Source of the DNA: JAVVEZ01 sp032250895
GTDB taxonomy: Bacteria; Pseudomonadota; Gammaproteobacteria; Pseudomonadales; Pseudohongiellaceae
Length of the DNA: 15,787 nucleotides
Reading direction: 5' to 3'
Assembly (NCBI GenBank): GCA_032250895.1
Contig: JAVVEZ010000081.1
Coordinates: 1 to 15,787, forward strand
Shown: in pieces, positions 6,734-13,775 of the stretch
Numbering within the stretch: the first letter of the stretch is position 1
How the letters are laid out: every line of letters starts with the position of its first letter
The notes under the pieces: model-generated
The model's database searches: none
Told to the model about the DNA's origin: nothing
What the model saw: only the letters and a program-made list of their open reading frames with translations
Made by a program: the position numbers and the translations under genes

Positions 6734-7243
6734 TTAAGCTGTTATCTCTTCAATTGTTTTGCCACGTTTCATGGCCACTTCTTCCGGCGCCCTCATATTG
6801 TGCAGACCCTTGAAGGTCGCCCTGACGACATTTACCGGATTGGTGGAACCATAGCATTTGGCCAGCACGTTATGTACGCCAGCCAGTTCCAGCACAGCGC
6901 GCATGGCACCACCGGCAATGACACCGGTACCTTCGGAGGCCGGCTGCATATAGATATTGGAGGCACCGTGTCGTGCCTTCACCGGATACTGCAAAGTCCC
7001 GCCATCGAGCTTAACGCTGATCATATTGCGGCGTGCAGCTTCCATTGCCTTCTGAATTGCCTGCGGAACTTCCCGAGCCTTGCCACGACCAAAGCCGACA
7101 CGTCCATTGCCGTCGCCAACTGCCGTCAGTGCCGTGAACGCAAAAATGCGGCCACCCTTCACTACCTTGGCAACGCGATTGACCTGAATGAGCTTCTCCT
7201 GCAAGCCTTCTTCATTTTTGTTCTGATCGTTTCTTAAAGCCAT
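6734..7243 (-). CDS. rpsE: 30S ribosomal protein S5
   Basis: 169 residues (E. coli 167). The double-stranded RNA-binding-like N-terminal domain has LQEKLIQVNRVAKVVKGGR followed by FTALTAVGDGNGRVGFGRGKA, the loop where spectinomycin-resistance changes occur in other bacteria; it appears wild type. The second domain has GGTLQYPVKARHGASNIYM and the GVIAGGAMRAVLELAGV segment. S5 helps mRNA helicase activity and decoding fidelity. The Shine-Dalgarno is weak (CGGAT, distant), so translation may depend on coupling with rplR 18 bp upstream. Confidence 0.99.
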   Translation of the reverse strand: MALRNDQNKNEEGLQEKLIQVNRVAKVVKGGRIFAFTALTAVGDGNGRVGFGRGKAREVPQAIQKAMEAARRNMISVKLDGGTLQYPVKARHGASNIYMQPASEGTGVIAGGAMRAVLELAGVHNVLAKCYGSTNPVNVVRATFKGLHNMRAPEEVAMKRGKTIEEITA

Positions 7244-7261
7244 AGTGTTTAATCCGATTCT

Positions 7262-7600
7262 CTAGAATTCCAATCCGCCTTCACGGGCTGCTTCAGCAAG
7301 CGCCTTGACCCGACCGTGGTACTGAAAACCGGATCGATCAAATGCAACCTTGGTGACACCTGCAGATTTGGCCCGTTCAGCGATCAACTTGCCAATTTTA
7401 CTTGCAGATTCGATATTACCTGTCTTCTTTTCACCCAGGGAAGTGGCTGTCGCCAACACCTGATTGCCATCGGGAGAAATGATCTGCGCATAAATATGCC
7501 GCGGGGTACGGAACACGCACAACCTGTGAGCACGCAACTCACTGATCTTGGCCCGGGCTCGTCTGGCGCGACGCAGACGGGACTGTTTCTTCTCGCTCAT
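7262..7600 (-). CDS. rplR: 50S ribosomal protein L18
   Basis: 112 residues, slightly shorter than E. coli (117); the missing residues are in the variable middle loop. It begins with an arginine-rich tail (SRLRRARRARAKISELRA) that binds 5S rRNA, followed by CVFRTPRHIYAQIISPDGN and the conserved end VAFDRSGFQYHGRVKALAEA. L18 carries 5S rRNA to the large subunit together with L5, encoded four genes upstream. It is 10 bp after rplF. Confidence 0.99.
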   Translation of the reverse strand: MSEKKQSRLRRARRARAKISELRAHRLCVFRTPRHIYAQIISPDGNQVLATATSLGEKKTGNIESASKIGKLIAERAKSAGVTKVAFDRSGFQYHGRVKALAEAAREGGLEF

Positions 7601-7610
7601 AATCTATGCC

Positions 7611-8144
7611 CTACTTCTTTTTAGCTTCTTTACGATATACGTTTTCGTTAAGGTAGCGAATGCCCTTGCCCTTGTATGGCTCCGGCCGACGAAACTCACG
7701 AATTTCTGCTGCAACCTGACCCAACAGTTGTTTATCAGCGCCCTTTAGAACTATTTCTGTCTGACTCGGCGTTTCCGCTGAAACACCGGCAGGCAACTGG
7801 TAATCAATGGGATGGGAATAACCCAGCGTCAGGTTCACGGTATCACCCTGCGCCTTGGCCCTGTATCCAACCCCGATCAAGGTCAATCTTTTCTCAAAAC
7901 CCTGACTGACACCAACAACCATATTCTGCACCAGCGCCCTGAACGTACCTGCCAGCGCCTCCGCTTTTTTTTCTTCTCCGACCGGAGAGAAAAGCAACTG
8001 ATTGCCTTCACTGACGACATTGACCAGCTCGTGAAGAGCCATCTGCAGGTTGCCCATGCTGCCTTTCACGGAAACCGAACCATTATCGATATGTACTTCT
8101 ACGCCTTTGGGTAATTCCACCGGGCTGTTTGCTATTCTGGACAT
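7611..8144 (-). CDS. rplF: 50S ribosomal protein L6
   Basis: 177 residues, same as E. coli. Two tandem L6 folds are visible: the first (about 10-82) has KGVEVHIDNGSVSVKGSMG; the second (about 90-165) has KRLTLIGVGYRAKAQGDTV and LGYSHPI, ending in RRPEPYKGKGIRYLNE, which is nearly invariant. L6 lies by the GTPase-associated centre at the sarcin-ricin loop. It is 29 bp after rpsH in the standard order. Confidence 0.99.
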   Translation of the reverse strand: MSRIANSPVELPKGVEVHIDNGSVSVKGSMGNLQMALHELVNVVSEGNQLLFSPVGEEKKAEALAGTFRALVQNMVVGVSQGFEKRLTLIGVGYRAKAQGDTVNLTLGYSHPIDYQLPAGVSAETPSQTEIVLKGADKQLLGQVAAEIREFRRPEPYKGKGIRYLNENVYRKEAKKK

Positions 8145-8173
8145 ACGCTTGCTCTTGTCAATTCAGTCTTTAA

Positions 8174-8569
8174 TTAGAATACCGTACACAGTACTTCGCC
8201 ACCGAGGCCAGCCTTTCTGGCGGCTTTATCGGTCATCACACCTTTATGGGTGGACACAACAGCAATGCCCAGTCCGGAACGAATCTTAGGCAGCTCATCC
8301 CTGGTGGCATACTGTCTGAGTCCCGGGCGGCTACCACGATGCAGCTCTTCAATGACCGGTTTGCCGTTAAAATATTTGAGATCTATATTCACCACAGGTT
8401 TAACCGGGTCGGCACTGACCTTGTATCCGCTGATGTAACCTTCATCCTTCAGAACATCAAGAATGGCGACCTTGATCTTCGACGAAGGACACTCGACAAA
8501 AGGCTTCGCAGCCATTTGTCCATTGCGTATGCGGGTGAGAAGATCTGCGATCGGATCTGACATGCTCAT
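8174..8569 (-). CDS. rpsH: 30S ribosomal protein S8
   Basis: 131 residues (E. coli 130). It starts MSMSDPIADLLTRIRNGQ and ends with the RNA-binding loop GIAVVSTHKGVMTDKAARKA and GLGGEVLCTVF. There are two possible ATGs (8569 and 8563); the first is chosen because GGAG lies 7 nt before it and the family begins with two methionines spaced this way. S8 binds 16S helix 21 in assembly and, in E. coli, represses the spc operon by binding mRNA near the start of rplE; a hairpin in that spot exists here too. Confidence 0.99.
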   Translation of the reverse strand: MSMSDPIADLLTRIRNGQMAAKPFVECPSSKIKVAILDVLKDEGYISGYKVSADPVKPVVNIDLKYFNGKPVIEELHRGSRPGLRQYATRDELPKIRSGLGIAVVSTHKGVMTDKAARKAGLGGEVLCTVF

Positions 8570-8584
8570 AATGTTGCTCCCGCT

Positions 8585-8890
8585 CTACCAACTTGCCTTG
8601 GTTAAACCTGGTACATCACCGCGCATGGCGGCTTCACGCAGTTTAATCCGGCACAAACCAAATTTTCTGTAAACCCCATGTGGGCGACCTGTCACCTGAC
8701 AACGTCTGCGTTGACGGCAAGGGCTGGAATCTCTTGGCAACTTTTGCAATTTGACCTGGGCAGCCCACTTTTCATCATCACTGGCATTGATATTGCCGAT
8801 GACGGCCTTCAAAGCAGCCCTTGTCGTCGCATAACGGGTAACCATACGGCTACGCTTTTCTTCTCTAGCAATCGTTGAAGTTTTTGCCAT
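8585..8890 (-). CDS. rpsN: 30S ribosomal protein S14, long form
   Basis: 101 residues, the long zinc-free class as in E. coli. The start at 8890 gives MAKTSTIAREEKRSRMV; an in-frame ATG at 8920 would add ten residues overlapping the end of rplE and is not family-like. The C-terminal half has LPRDSSPCRQ, TGRPHGVYRKFGL and REAAMRGDVPGLTKASW. Of the four zinc cysteines of the short S14 class, two positions remain cysteine (C64 and C80) and two are T67 and K83, so a normal zinc site is not possible. S14 helps S19 and S13 hold the 30S head. Confidence 0.98.
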   Translation of the reverse strand: MAKTSTIAREEKRSRMVTRYATTRAALKAVIGNINASDDEKWAAQVKLQKLPRDSSPCRQRRRCQVTGRPHGVYRKFGLCRIKLREAAMRGDVPGLTKASW

Positions 8891-8894
8891 CTTT

Positions 8895-9455
8895 TCAGCC
8901 TCTTGCCTCAGCAGGCACATCGCCTTTAAAGGGGAATTTCAGGGCACGCAGAAGCGCTCTCGCCTCTTCATCTGTTTTTGCGCTTGTCGTAAATGTGATA
9001 TCCATGCCGCGCAGAGTATCAATTTTGTCATAATCAATTTCAGGAAAGATGATCTGTTCTGAAACTCCCAGTGCATAATTACCCCGCCCATCAAAGGATT
9101 TCGGGTTCAAACCACGAAAGTCCCTTATGCGGGGGATGGCAACGGTTACCAGGCGATCAAGGAACTCATACATTCTGGTTCCGCGCAAAGTCACCTTGCA
9201 GCCGACCGGCCAGCCTTCGCGAATCTTGAAGCCGGCTACCGATTTACGGGCCTTGGTCACGACACCACGCTGCCCGGAAATCGCAGCCAGATCAGCCATG
9301 GCGCTATCCAGAACCTTCTTGTCACCAAAGTTTGCGCTGCCCATGTTGATAACAACCTTGGTCAGTTTTGGCACCTGCATGGGATTCTTGTACTCAAACT
9401 GTTTTACCAGTTCAGGCACCACCTTGTCTTTGTATATATCTCGTAATCGAGCCAT
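8895..9455 (-). CDS. rplE: 50S ribosomal protein L5
   Basis: 186 residues (E. coli 179), slightly longer at the C-terminal end. It begins MARLRDIYKDKVVPELVKQF, with the VPKLTKVVINMG strand, the GQRGVVTKARKSVAGFKIREG segment and FDGRGNYALGVSEQIIFPEI, ending in the DITFTTSAKTDEEARALL motif. L5 binds 5S rRNA and contacts P-site tRNA and S13. AGGT lies about 7 nt before the ATG. The 61-bp spacer before it carries a good hairpin (see 9493-9514). Confidence 0.99.
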   Translation of the reverse strand: MARLRDIYKDKVVPELVKQFEYKNPMQVPKLTKVVINMGSANFGDKKVLDSAMADLAAISGQRGVVTKARKSVAGFKIREGWPVGCKVTLRGTRMYEFLDRLVTVAIPRIRDFRGLNPKSFDGRGNYALGVSEQIIFPEIDYDKIDTLRGMDITFTTSAKTDEEARALLRALKFPFKGDVPAEARG

Positions 9456-9492
9456 GTTCTTACCTGTTACCTAATCCTGAGTCCAAACAATC

Positions 9493-9514
9493 CTGACGAA
9501 AAAGCTTTCATCAG
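9493..9514 (-). promoter_or_regulatory. 9-bp hairpin in the rplX-rplE spacer, possible S8 operator
   Basis: In the mRNA CTGATGAAA (9514-9506) pairs with TTTCGTCAG (9501-9493) through one G-T wobble, around a 4-nt GCTT loop. It lies directly after the rplX stop and 37 nt before the rplE ATG. No T-tract follows, so it is not an intrinsic terminator. In E. coli the S8 translational operator of the spc operon sits at the rplX-rplE junction; the bulged S8 recognition core is not visible here, so the assignment rests on position. Confidence 0.5.
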
Positions 9515-9516
9515 TA

Positions 9517-9831
9517 TCAGTCAATCAAGGCCTTATCTGATTTAAAAATTCTTGCTTTGCTGCCATCTTCCTTGACCAGGATACCCACCTTGTCGGCTTT
9601 TCCTGTCTTCGGATTGAAAATAGCCACATTGGAAACCTGGATGGCCGCCTCCTTTTCAACAATGCCGCCCTGCCTGCCAATATTCGGATTGGGCTTGGTG
9701 TGACGTTTAACCATATTGATACCGGAGATCAGCAAGCGGTCATTACCCAACACACGCGTAATCTTGCCACGCTTGCCCTTGTCACGGCCGGTAGTAACTA
9801 TTACCTCATCATCACGCTTAAGCTTTTGCAT
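9517..9831 (-). CDS. rplX: 50S ribosomal protein L24
   Basis: 104 residues, same as E. coli. The KOW motif fills residues 5-32 (DDEVIVTTGRDKGKRGKITR), followed by GINMVKRHTKPNPN and QGGIVEKEAAI, which are typical. L24 is an early large-subunit assembly initiator at the 5' end of 23S rRNA. It follows rplN by 45 bp; the ATG at 9831 gives the family N-terminus MQKLKRDDEV. Confidence 0.99.
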   Translation of the reverse strand: MQKLKRDDEVIVTTGRDKGKRGKITRVLGNDRLLISGINMVKRHTKPNPNIGRQGGIVEKEAAIQVSNVAIFNPKTGKADKVGILVKEDGSKARIFKSDKALID

Positions 9832-9876
9832 TAGCCTGTTCTCAACCTCTTTACCAAATTCTACTTATCATGAACC

Positions 9877-10245
9877 CTACAGGACTTCAGGGGCAAGCGA
9901 GATAATCCGCATGAACTTTTCAGTTCGGAGTTCACGCGTTACCGGTCCAAACACACGAGTACCGATGGGAGCCTGCTGGTTGTTCAGCAAAATTGCTGCA
10001 TTGTCATCAAATTTGATAAGCGAGCCATCCTGCCTGCGCACCCCACTCTTGGTACGCACCACAAGAGCGCTCAATACCTGGCCTTTCTTGACCTTGCCGC
10101 GCGGAATGGCTTCTTTGACCGTCACCTTGATGACGTCGCCAATTCTGGCATAACGTCTATGGGAGCCGCCCAGTACCTTGATACACATTACTCGCCTGGC
10201 GCCGCTATTGTCGGCTACATCCAGATAGGACTGTACTTGAATCAT
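9877..10245 (-). CDS. rplN: 50S ribosomal protein L14
   Basis: 122 residues, near the E. coli length of 123. It starts MIQVQSYLDVADNSGARRVM, then KVLGGSHRRYARIGDVIKVTVKEA, AVVVRT-like ALVVRTKSGVRR, and GTRVFGPVTRELR, all family hallmarks. L14 lies at the subunit interface and forms intersubunit bridges. It is the first gene of the spc block; GGGAG is about 7 nt before the ATG, and the 139-bp spacer upstream is where the spc promoter is expected. Confidence 0.99.
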   Translation of the reverse strand: MIQVQSYLDVADNSGARRVMCIKVLGGSHRRYARIGDVIKVTVKEAIPRGKVKKGQVLSALVVRTKSGVRRQDGSLIKFDDNAAILLNNQQAPIGTRVFGPVTRELRTEKFMRIISLAPEVL

Positions 10246-10384
10246 CGAAACTCTCCCAAAAACCTTCCAAAACGCTCAGACCCTGCTTCGGTCTCACTCC
10301 AGTCATCGACCGGAGACTGATTATGCTGTCGCCATTCAAATCGACCAGGGTAACCGCAAACCCGGATCGCCAATCTGAAACTCA
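10246..10384 (-). promoter_or_regulatory. rpsQ-rplN spacer with possible spc promoter and hairpin
   Basis: The spacer is much longer than its neighbours. A good -10 candidate CATAAT lies at 10325-10320, but no convincing -35 is found 16-18 bp upstream (TGGTCG at best). A hairpin forms from CTCCGGT (10315-10309) and ACTGGAG (10303-10297) with a 5-nt loop; competing stems CAGTC/GACTG and GTCTC/GAGAC overlap it. E. coli has its spc promoter in this same spacer, which supports the reading; the sequence alone is only suggestive. If the -10 is real, transcription would begin inside the hairpin. Confidence 0.4.
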
Positions 10385-10651
10385 TTAAACCTGGCTGGCT
10401 TTTTCGTCTACTGATACCAGAGACCAGGTTTTGGTTTTGGAAATCGGACGCACTTCCTTGATCGTAACGGTATCACCCGGCAGACACTGATTGGTCTCGT
10501 CGTGGGCATGCAGCCTGGTCGACTTGGTCAGATACTTGCCATATACAGGGTGCTTGACTCGTCTTTCGACCAGCACCGTAATAGACTTTTCCATTTTGTT
10601 ACTGACCACTTTTCCGGTAACAGTACGGGTACGTTTCGCGACTTCTGTCAT
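10385..10651 (-). CDS. rpsQ: 30S ribosomal protein S17
   Basis: 88 residues (E. coli 84), an OB-fold protein. It has RTVTGKVVSNKMEKSITVLV (residues 9-28), RRVKHPVYGKYLTKSTRLHAHDE (a loop into 16S rRNA) and DTVTIKEVRPISKTKTW. S17 is an early binder of the 16S 5' domain. It starts 3 bp after rpmC with an AGG about 10 nt upstream inside the rpmC end, which implies translational coupling. It is the last gene of the S10 block. Confidence 0.99.
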   Translation of the reverse strand: MTEVAKRTRTVTGKVVSNKMEKSITVLVERRVKHPVYGKYLTKSTRLHAHDETNQCLPGDTVTIKEVRPISKTKTWSLVSVDEKASQV

Positions 10652-10654
10652 ATC

Positions 10655-10855
10655 TTATGAACCTGTTTTCTCAGTAATCAGGGTTTTAACTCTGGCAATA
10701 TCTCTTTTTACCACGCTCAGTAAGTGCGGCTGCCCAAGCTGACCGGTAGATTTCTGCATGCGATGATTAAACTGGTCACGCAACAGCCCCAGCAAGACCT
10801 CATTCAGTTCAGCTGCCGACTTGCCTCTCAATTCATTCACATCAAGTTTAGCCAT
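10655..10855 (-). CDS. rpmC: 50S ribosomal protein L29
   Basis: 66 residues (E. coli 63). It is a two-helix hairpin protein with DVNELRGKSAAELNEVLLGL and the conserved LREQFNLRMQ-like LRDQFNHRMQKSTGQL (residues 25-40), then VKRDIARVKTLITEK. L29 sits at the peptide exit, part of the docking site for trigger factor and SRP beside L23. Its start codon overlaps the rplP stop by one base (TAATG), so the two are likely translationally coupled. Confidence 0.98.
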   Translation of the reverse strand: MAKLDVNELRGKSAAELNEVLLGLLRDQFNHRMQKSTGQLGQPHLLSVVKRDIARVKTLITEKTGS

Positions 10856-11268
10856 TACATCACCACCCGTTTGGCAAATCTGGTTGCAAATGGCAGCTTT
10901 GCCGCTGCCAGATTGAACGCTTCGATTGCCAGCTCTTCAGTCACACCTTCAATTTCAAACAAAACCTTGCCCGGCTGAATCTGGGCTACCCAGTATTCAA
11001 CATTGCCCTTACCTTTACCCTGACGCACTTCGAGCGGCTTCTGGGTTATCGGCTTATCCGGAAATACCCTGATCCAGATTTTACCGCCACGCTTCACGTG
11101 CCGGGTCAAGGCTCGTCTTGCAGACTCTATCTGACGTGCTGTCAAACGCCCCCGATCGACGGCCTTCAAGCCAAACTCGCCAAAACTAACAGTGCTGCCG
11201 CGCTGAGCAAGGCCGCGATTCCGGCCTTTCATCTGCTTGCGAAATTTCGTCCGCTTCGGTTGTAACAT
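10855..11268 (-). CDS. rplP: 50S ribosomal protein L16
   Basis: 137 residues (E. coli 136). It opens MLQPKRTKFRKQMKGRNRG and has FGLKAVDRGRLTARQIESAR, IWIRVFPDKPITQKPLEVRQ and GKGKGNVEYWVAQIQPG. R82 in EVRQGKGK corresponds to the arginine that is hydroxylated in E. coli (R81). L16 organises the A-site finger and peptidyl-transferase region. It follows rpsC by 13 bp and overlaps rpmC by 1 base. One residue is inserted near 23-24 relative to E. coli. Confidence 0.99.
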   Translation of the reverse strand: MLQPKRTKFRKQMKGRNRGLAQRGSTVSFGEFGLKAVDRGRLTARQIESARRALTRHVKRGGKIWIRVFPDKPITQKPLEVRQGKGKGNVEYWVAQIQPGKVLFEIEGVTEELAIEAFNLAAAKLPFATRFAKRVVM

Positions 11269-11281
11269 CTCAGCCTACCTC

Positions 11282-11950
11282 TCAAGCTTTTTTCTTTGGA
11301 TCGGCGCCAAGAGCTTCTGCGGTGTTATAAATCTCACCTTTGAAGATCCAGACCTTGACACCGATAATGCCGTATGTCGTCAGCGACTCACTGGTTGCAT
11401 AGTCAATATCTGCCCGCAGTGTATGCAAAGGCACCCGACCTTCATGATAACGCTCGGTACGGGCAATTTCGGCGCCACCCAGACGGCCACCCACCTGCAC
11501 CTTGATACCCTGGGCACCTTGACGCATGGCGTTTTGCATGACCCGCTTCATGGCACGTCTGAACATCACCCTGCGCTCGAGTTGCTGGGCAACACTGTCA
11601 GCGACCAGTTGCGCATCCAGGTCCGGCTTGCGGATTTCCTCGATGTTGATATGTACGGGAACACCCATCTTCACGCTCAATTCAGAGCGCAGCTTTTCCA
11701 CATCTTCGCCTTTTTTGCCGATCACGATACCGGGACGGGCAGTGTAAACAGTAATCCTGGCAGTTTGTGCCGGCCGTTCAATTTCAACCCGCGATACAGA
11801 AGCGGCAGCAAGTTTTTTCTTGACCAGAGCGCGAACTTCCAAATCCTGCAACAGGTATCTGGCGTAATTTTTACCGCCGGCATACCACACAGAAGTATGC
11901 TTTTTTACGATACCAAGTCGAATGCCTGTTGGGTGTACTTTTTGACCCAT
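11282..11950 (-). CDS. rpsC: 30S ribosomal protein S3
   Basis: 222 residues (E. coli 233; the variable C-terminal tail is shorter). The start at 11950 gives MGQKVHPTGIRLGI, the invariant N-terminus; an in-frame ATG at 11995 would add 15 residues inside rplV and is rejected. The KH domain carries the GKKG loop at residues 78-81 (GIVIGKKGEDVEKLR). The second domain has MGAQGIKVQVGGRLGGAEIAR-like RQGAQGIKVQVGGRLGGAEI. S3 forms the mRNA entry tunnel with S4 and S5. It is 8 bp after rplV and ends in a basic DPKKKA. Confidence 0.99.
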   Translation of the reverse strand: MGQKVHPTGIRLGIVKKHTSVWYAGGKNYARYLLQDLEVRALVKKKLAAASVSRVEIERPAQTARITVYTARPGIVIGKKGEDVEKLRSELSVKMGVPVHINIEEIRKPDLDAQLVADSVAQQLERRVMFRRAMKRVMQNAMRQGAQGIKVQVGGRLGGAEIARTERYHEGRVPLHTLRADIDYATSESLTTYGIIGVKVWIFKGEIYNTAEALGADPKKKA

Positions 11951-11958
11951 GATCTCCC

Positions 11959-12294
11959 CTAGCCTTTGTCTGCTACTTTTACGGTGATATGACATGAGCG
12001 TTTCATGATTCGATCAGCTCTACCCTTTGCGCGCGGCATAATACGTTTGAGCATCATTCCTTCATCAACACAGATGCTGGAAACCCGAAGTTCGTCGATA
12101 TCGACACCTTCGTTATGCTCAGCATTTGCTATCGCTGAATTCAGTACCTTTTTAATGATCACAGCAGCTTTTTTGGGGCTGAACGTCAACAGTTCCAGCG
12201 CCTCTTCAACACCGAGACCACGGATCTGGTCAGCGACCAGTCTGGCCTTCTGGGCCGGAAGACCGGCGCCTTTTAGTCGTGCTGAAACTTCCAT
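11959..12294 (-). CDS. rplV: 50S ribosomal protein L22
   Basis: 111 residues (E. coli 110). It has the core LPAQKARLVADQIRGLGVEEAL (residues 12-33), LNSAIANAEHNEGVDIDEL, and the long beta-hairpin with DEGMMLKRIMPRAKGRADRI (77-96), whose tip lines the nascent-peptide tunnel and is a known macrolide-resistance spot in other bacteria; it shows no deletion. AGAGGT precedes the ATG. It follows rpsS by 36 bp. Confidence 0.99.
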   Translation of the reverse strand: MEVSARLKGAGLPAQKARLVADQIRGLGVEEALELLTFSPKKAAVIIKKVLNSAIANAEHNEGVDIDELRVSSICVDEGMMLKRIMPRAKGRADRIMKRSCHITVKVADKG

Positions 12295-12330
12295 CTTGAC
12301 TACCTCTTTAATCTCTAAGCAAAAAAGCTG

Positions 12331-12603
12331 TTATCTGGCTTTCTTGTCTGCTGCATGGCCACGATAGTTGCGGGTCACGGCAAATTCACCCAGTTTGTGT
12401 CCGACCATATCTTCGGAAATCAAAACCGGAATATGTTGCCGACCGTTATGTACGGCAATGGTCAAACCGAGCATATCCGGCGAAATCATTGACCTTCTGG
12501 ACCAGGTTTTGATCGGCCGTCTGTCTTTGTTTTCAGCAGCCACCTGTACTTTCTTCATCAAATGAAGATCGATAAAAGGACCTTTCTTAAGTGATCTTGG
12601 CAC
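12331..12603 (-). CDS. rpsS: 30S ribosomal protein S19
   Basis: 90 residues (E. coli 92). It reads (M)PRSLKKGPFIDLHLMKKVQ, then TWSRRSMISPDMLGLTIAVHNGR and HKLGEFAVTRNYRGHAADKK. The start codon is GTG (12603-12601), unlike the ATG starts of its neighbours, with AGGGG about 10 nt upstream; no ATG gives the family N-terminus. S19 pairs with S13 in the 30S head near the A site. It lies 23 bp after rplB. Confidence 0.98.
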   Translation of the reverse strand: MPRSLKKGPFIDLHLMKKVQVAAENKDRRPIKTWSRRSMISPDMLGLTIAVHNGRQHIPVLISEDMVGHKLGEFAVTRNYRGHAADKKAR

Positions 12604-12626
12604 TGCGTAACCCCTATCGTTTTACA

Positions 12627-13457
12627 CTATCTGGTTGAATTACGACGACGTACAATCATATTGCTCGTGCGCTTGTTTGTTCGTGTTTTATAACCCTTGG
12701 TCGGTGTTCCCCAAGGCGAAACCGGATGCCGGCCTCCGGAAGTCCGGCCTTCACCACCACCATGTGGATGGTCAACCGGATTCATGACGACGCCACGAAC
12801 CGTTGGACGTACGCCTCTCCAGCGCTGGGCGCCGGCCTTGCCCAGCGATCGCAGATTGTGCTCGCTGTTTCCTACCTCACCCATGGTTGCACGGCAGTCA
12901 GATGGCACCTTGCGAACCTCACCGGAGCGCAGACGCAAGGTGACATGCTGCCCTTCCCGGGCTACGAGCTGCACCGCAGCGCCGGCACTTCTTGCCAACT
13001 GGGCACCCTTGCCCGGCTTCATTTCGATACAGTGAATCGTGCTGCCCACGGGAATATTGCGCAAGGGCAGGCAATTGCCCGGCTTCATGGGCGCCGACAC
13101 ACCGGAAATCACTTCATCACCCACATTTACCTTGGCGGGGGCAATGATGTACCGGCGTTCGCCATCAGCATACAACAGCAGCGCGATGTTTGCGGTTCGG
13201 TTCGGGTCATACTCCAGACGTTCCACCCTGGCCGGGATATTGTCCTTGTCCCGTCGAAAATCGATTACCCGGTATTTTTGCTTGTGGCCACCGCCGATAT
13301 GACGGGTCGTGATGCGACCGGCATTATTCCGGCCACCGGTTTTTTGCTTGGCTTCCAGCAAAGGGGCATAGGGTGCACCCCGGTGAAGATCGGGATTGAC
13401 GATCTTCACAACAAATCTGCGGCCAGGAGAAGTAGGTTTTGTCTTAACAACTGCCAT
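12627..13457 (-). CDS. rplB: 50S ribosomal protein L2
   Basis: 276 residues (E. coli 273). It contains the RNA-binding domain with GRNNAGRITTRHIGGGHKQK (residues 42-61), the ALLLYADGERRYIIAP strand and the highly conserved C-terminal MNPVDHPHGGGEGR (225-238), with H230 and H232 next to the peptidyl-transferase centre. L2 is needed for subunit joining and tRNA binding. A strong GGAG precedes the ATG; the gene lies 18 bp after rplW. Nothing is missing. Confidence 0.99.
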   Translation of the reverse strand: MAVVKTKPTSPGRRFVVKIVNPDLHRGAPYAPLLEAKQKTGGRNNAGRITTRHIGGGHKQKYRVIDFRRDKDNIPARVERLEYDPNRTANIALLLYADGERRYIIAPAKVNVGDEVISGVSAPMKPGNCLPLRNIPVGSTIHCIEMKPGKGAQLARSAGAAVQLVAREGQHVTLRLRSGEVRKVPSDCRATMGEVGNSEHNLRSLGKAGAQRWRGVRPTVRGVVMNPVDHPHGGGEGRTSGGRHPVSPWGTPTKGYKTRTNKRTSNMIVRRRNSTR

Positions 13458-13475
13458 GATTATCTCGCTCCTGCC

Positions 13476-13775
13476 TTAACCCAATTCCGCAAAGTCAATC
13501 TGCTGACCCTGCTCCAGACTGATATAGGCTTTCTTCCAGTCTGAACGGCGGCGGATCTTGCCACGTGCCGTACGCTTGGTTTTACCTTTTACCTTCATTA
13601 CCTGGACATCCTTCACCTGGACCTTGAACAAAGCCTCTATGGCCTGTTTGATTTCCGGTTTGGTCGCGTCAATCGCCACCTTGAAGGTCACCTGGTTGTT
13701 CTTTTCTGAAATCAGCGTTGTCTTTTCTGAGATATGAGGCCCCAGAATAATCGTCAGAATACGTTCCTGGTTCAT
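13476..13775 (-). CDS. rplW: 50S ribosomal protein L23
   Basis: 99 residues (E. coli 100). It has GPHISEKTTLISEKNNQVTF (residues 13-32), KVAIDATKPEIKQAIEALFKVQV, and the extended KGKTKRTARGKIRRRSDWKK loop (63-82) that enters the tunnel. L23 is the main docking site for trigger factor and SRP at the exit. Its ATG overlaps the rplD TGA by four bases (ATGA), a standard coupling signal. Confidence 0.99.
   Translation of the reverse strand: MNQERILTIILGPHISEKTTLISEKNNQVTFKVAIDATKPEIKQAIEALFKVQVKDVQVMKVKGKTKRTARGKIRRRSDWKKAYISLEQGQQIDFAELG

Noticed and set aside
8891..8920. Ten-residue upstream extension of S14
   Set aside because: The long-form S14 starts with MAK; the extension lies inside the end of rplE.
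11951..11995. 15-residue upstream extension of S3 overlapping rplV
   Set aside because: S3 begins MGQKVHP in its family; the extension is only an open continuation inside rplV.
12726..13544. 272-residue plus-strand open frame opposite rplB
   Set aside because: It lies wholly antisense to rplB and the rplW end, has no recognisable domain, and similar long shadow frames occur opposite rpsC, secY/rplO and the aminotransferase. High-GC, codon-biased ribosomal genes often give these.
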